Source of the DNA: Bacteroidota bacterium
GTDB taxonomy: Bacteria > Bacteroidota > Bacteroidia > Cytophagales > Cyclobacteriaceae
Assembly (NCBI GenBank): GCA_023417955.1
Contig: JAEZDW010000447.1
Location: 1 to 7,487, forward strand
Reading direction: 5' to 3'
DNA: 7,487 nucleotides
Below, one piece after another: positions 7,016 to 7,487 of this stretch. Positions within the stretch are counted from its first letter, which is position 1. Every line of letters begins with the position of its first letter. The notes under the pieces were generated by a model, which saw only the letters and a program-made list of their open reading frames with translations, had not been told where the DNA came from and did no database searches. A program made the translations under genes and the position numbers.

Positions 7016-7027
7016 ATTTGGCGAATA

Positions 7028-7408
7028 TTAAAATCCGCCCCTGATGGAAACGGGAGCGTAATACTCAAGATTCCCCACTGGAATGATATGCGTTTCCGGC
7101 TCTAGCGCGGTCTCTATATAATTGTTGCGCGACGTGACTATATATGACTGTATTGACGGATTCAGAAAAACATCAGATTGCATAGGCCCACCTTCGAGGA
7201 TTATACGGCCGTTACTAAGTTCGACGACGCCGCTCCTGATGGGTGAATTCGTACGCAGATCGCCTGACTTAAGTGCCACCTGTAAAGCCTGAATGACAAT
7301 TGTGTCAGATCCTTCATTGACTATTCGGGGATCTTCACCCAGGAAAGCTAGTTCTGTTGCCAATCCGTGCAGTGATGACTTTGAGTCGAGTGATAACAGA
7401 TTCGTCAC
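7028..7408 (-). pseudogene. upstream fragment of the same interrupted T9SS-sorted protein
   Basis: This 126-codon open stretch is in exactly the same frame as the C-terminal part and ends at TAA 7028-7030. The sense sequence runs smoothly across that stop: HIIPVGNLEYYAPVSIRGGF, stop, YSPNVIRVYVEPFG. The PVGNLEYYAPVSI wording resembles beta-sandwich repeats often found just before T9SS sorting domains. The assigned GTG start (7408) is probably not a true start. Protein-like sequence (TVSDSAKRSFRVTNLLS) continues upstream to another in-frame TAA at 7448-7450, with one more at 7460-7462. The stretch FRVTNLLS...VNEGSDTIVIQAL loosely resembles an Ig-like surface module, but this is a weak guess. 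There is no signal peptide. Either the gene has decayed by nonsense mutations, or base errors are present, or the true N-terminus lies past the window edge in another frame. Confidence 0.55.
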
Positions 7409-7487
7409 ACGGAAGGAACGCTTTGCCGAATCTGAAACGGTCGTGTTTTAAAATAACAATTAGTAAGCTGCAACGGAATCGGTGGAG
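7409..7487 (-). other. right edge: AT-rich stretch with two in-frame TAA codons
   Basis: Read on the minus strand in the frame of the T9SS gene, this edge contains TAA at 7460-7462 and 7448-7450, then 13 sense codons leading into the fragment above. A TTTTAAAA palindrome sits at 7446-7453. One other minus frame is open from the window edge to about 7343 but does not look protein-like. No promoter or signal-peptide coding region is recognisable. Confidence 0.4.

Noticed and set aside
7028..7462. Genetic code change with TAA read as an amino acid
   Set aside because: wbpB ends at TAA at the length expected for its family, and no internal TAA occurs in the six plus-strand genes. A broken gene or sequence error is simpler.
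1..7487. CRISPR arrays, insertion sequences, tRNA or rRNA genes, phage genes
   Set aside because: No regularly spaced repeats, transposase motifs, terminal inverted repeats or RNA-gene signatures were found on either strand by reading.

Overview
The window reads as part of a surface-polysaccharide locus from a bacterium of the Bacteroidota/FCB group. The main taxonomic clue is a type IX secretion (T9SS) type A C-terminal sorting domain encoded on the minus strand near the right end. Weak or absent Shine-Dalgarno sequences, at least one GTG start and a middling base composition fit that group, and a lineage such as Ignavibacteria or Kapabacteria would be reasonable. Genus or species cannot be set from this sequence.

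Layout: six plus-strand genes run from base 1 to 6465. In order they are the 3' part of a UDP-N-acetylhexosamine 6-dehydrogenase (WbpA/TviB type), a PLP sugar aminotransferase (WbpE type), a multi-membrane-span Wzy/WaaL-family protein, a left-handed beta-helix N-acetyltransferase (WbpD/WlbB type), a Gfo/Idh/MocA sugar oxidoreductase (WbpB/WlbA type) and a Wzx-type flippase. Gaps are 5, 79, 149, 25 and 36 bases, so the row may be one operon or two. The 79- and 149-base gaps contain only small inverted repeats. A hairpin plus T-run at 6484-6516 is a plausible terminator for the row.

The minus strand carries, convergently and only 16 bases away, the C-terminal part of a T9SS-sorted protein. Its frame continues upstream past an in-frame TAA at 7028-7030 and reaches two further TAA codons at 7448-7450 and 7460-7462. 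No signal peptide is visible, so this looks like a broken gene, or a sequence error, rather than two healthy genes.

How the genes work together: WbpA oxidises C6 of UDP-GlcNAc, WbpB oxidises C3, WbpE transaminates C3 and WbpD acetylates the new amine. Together these give UDP-2,3-diacetamido-2,3-dideoxy-D-glucuronic acid. Wzx would flip the lipid-linked repeat unit carrying the sugar, and the Wzy/WaaL protein would polymerise or ligate it. The C2 epimerase (WbpI) and all glycosyltransferases are outside the window. The same Wbp sugar class is known in Porphyromonas gingivalis as the linker joining T9SS type A cargo to A-LPS, so its position beside a type A sorting domain is the most interesting aspect of the window.
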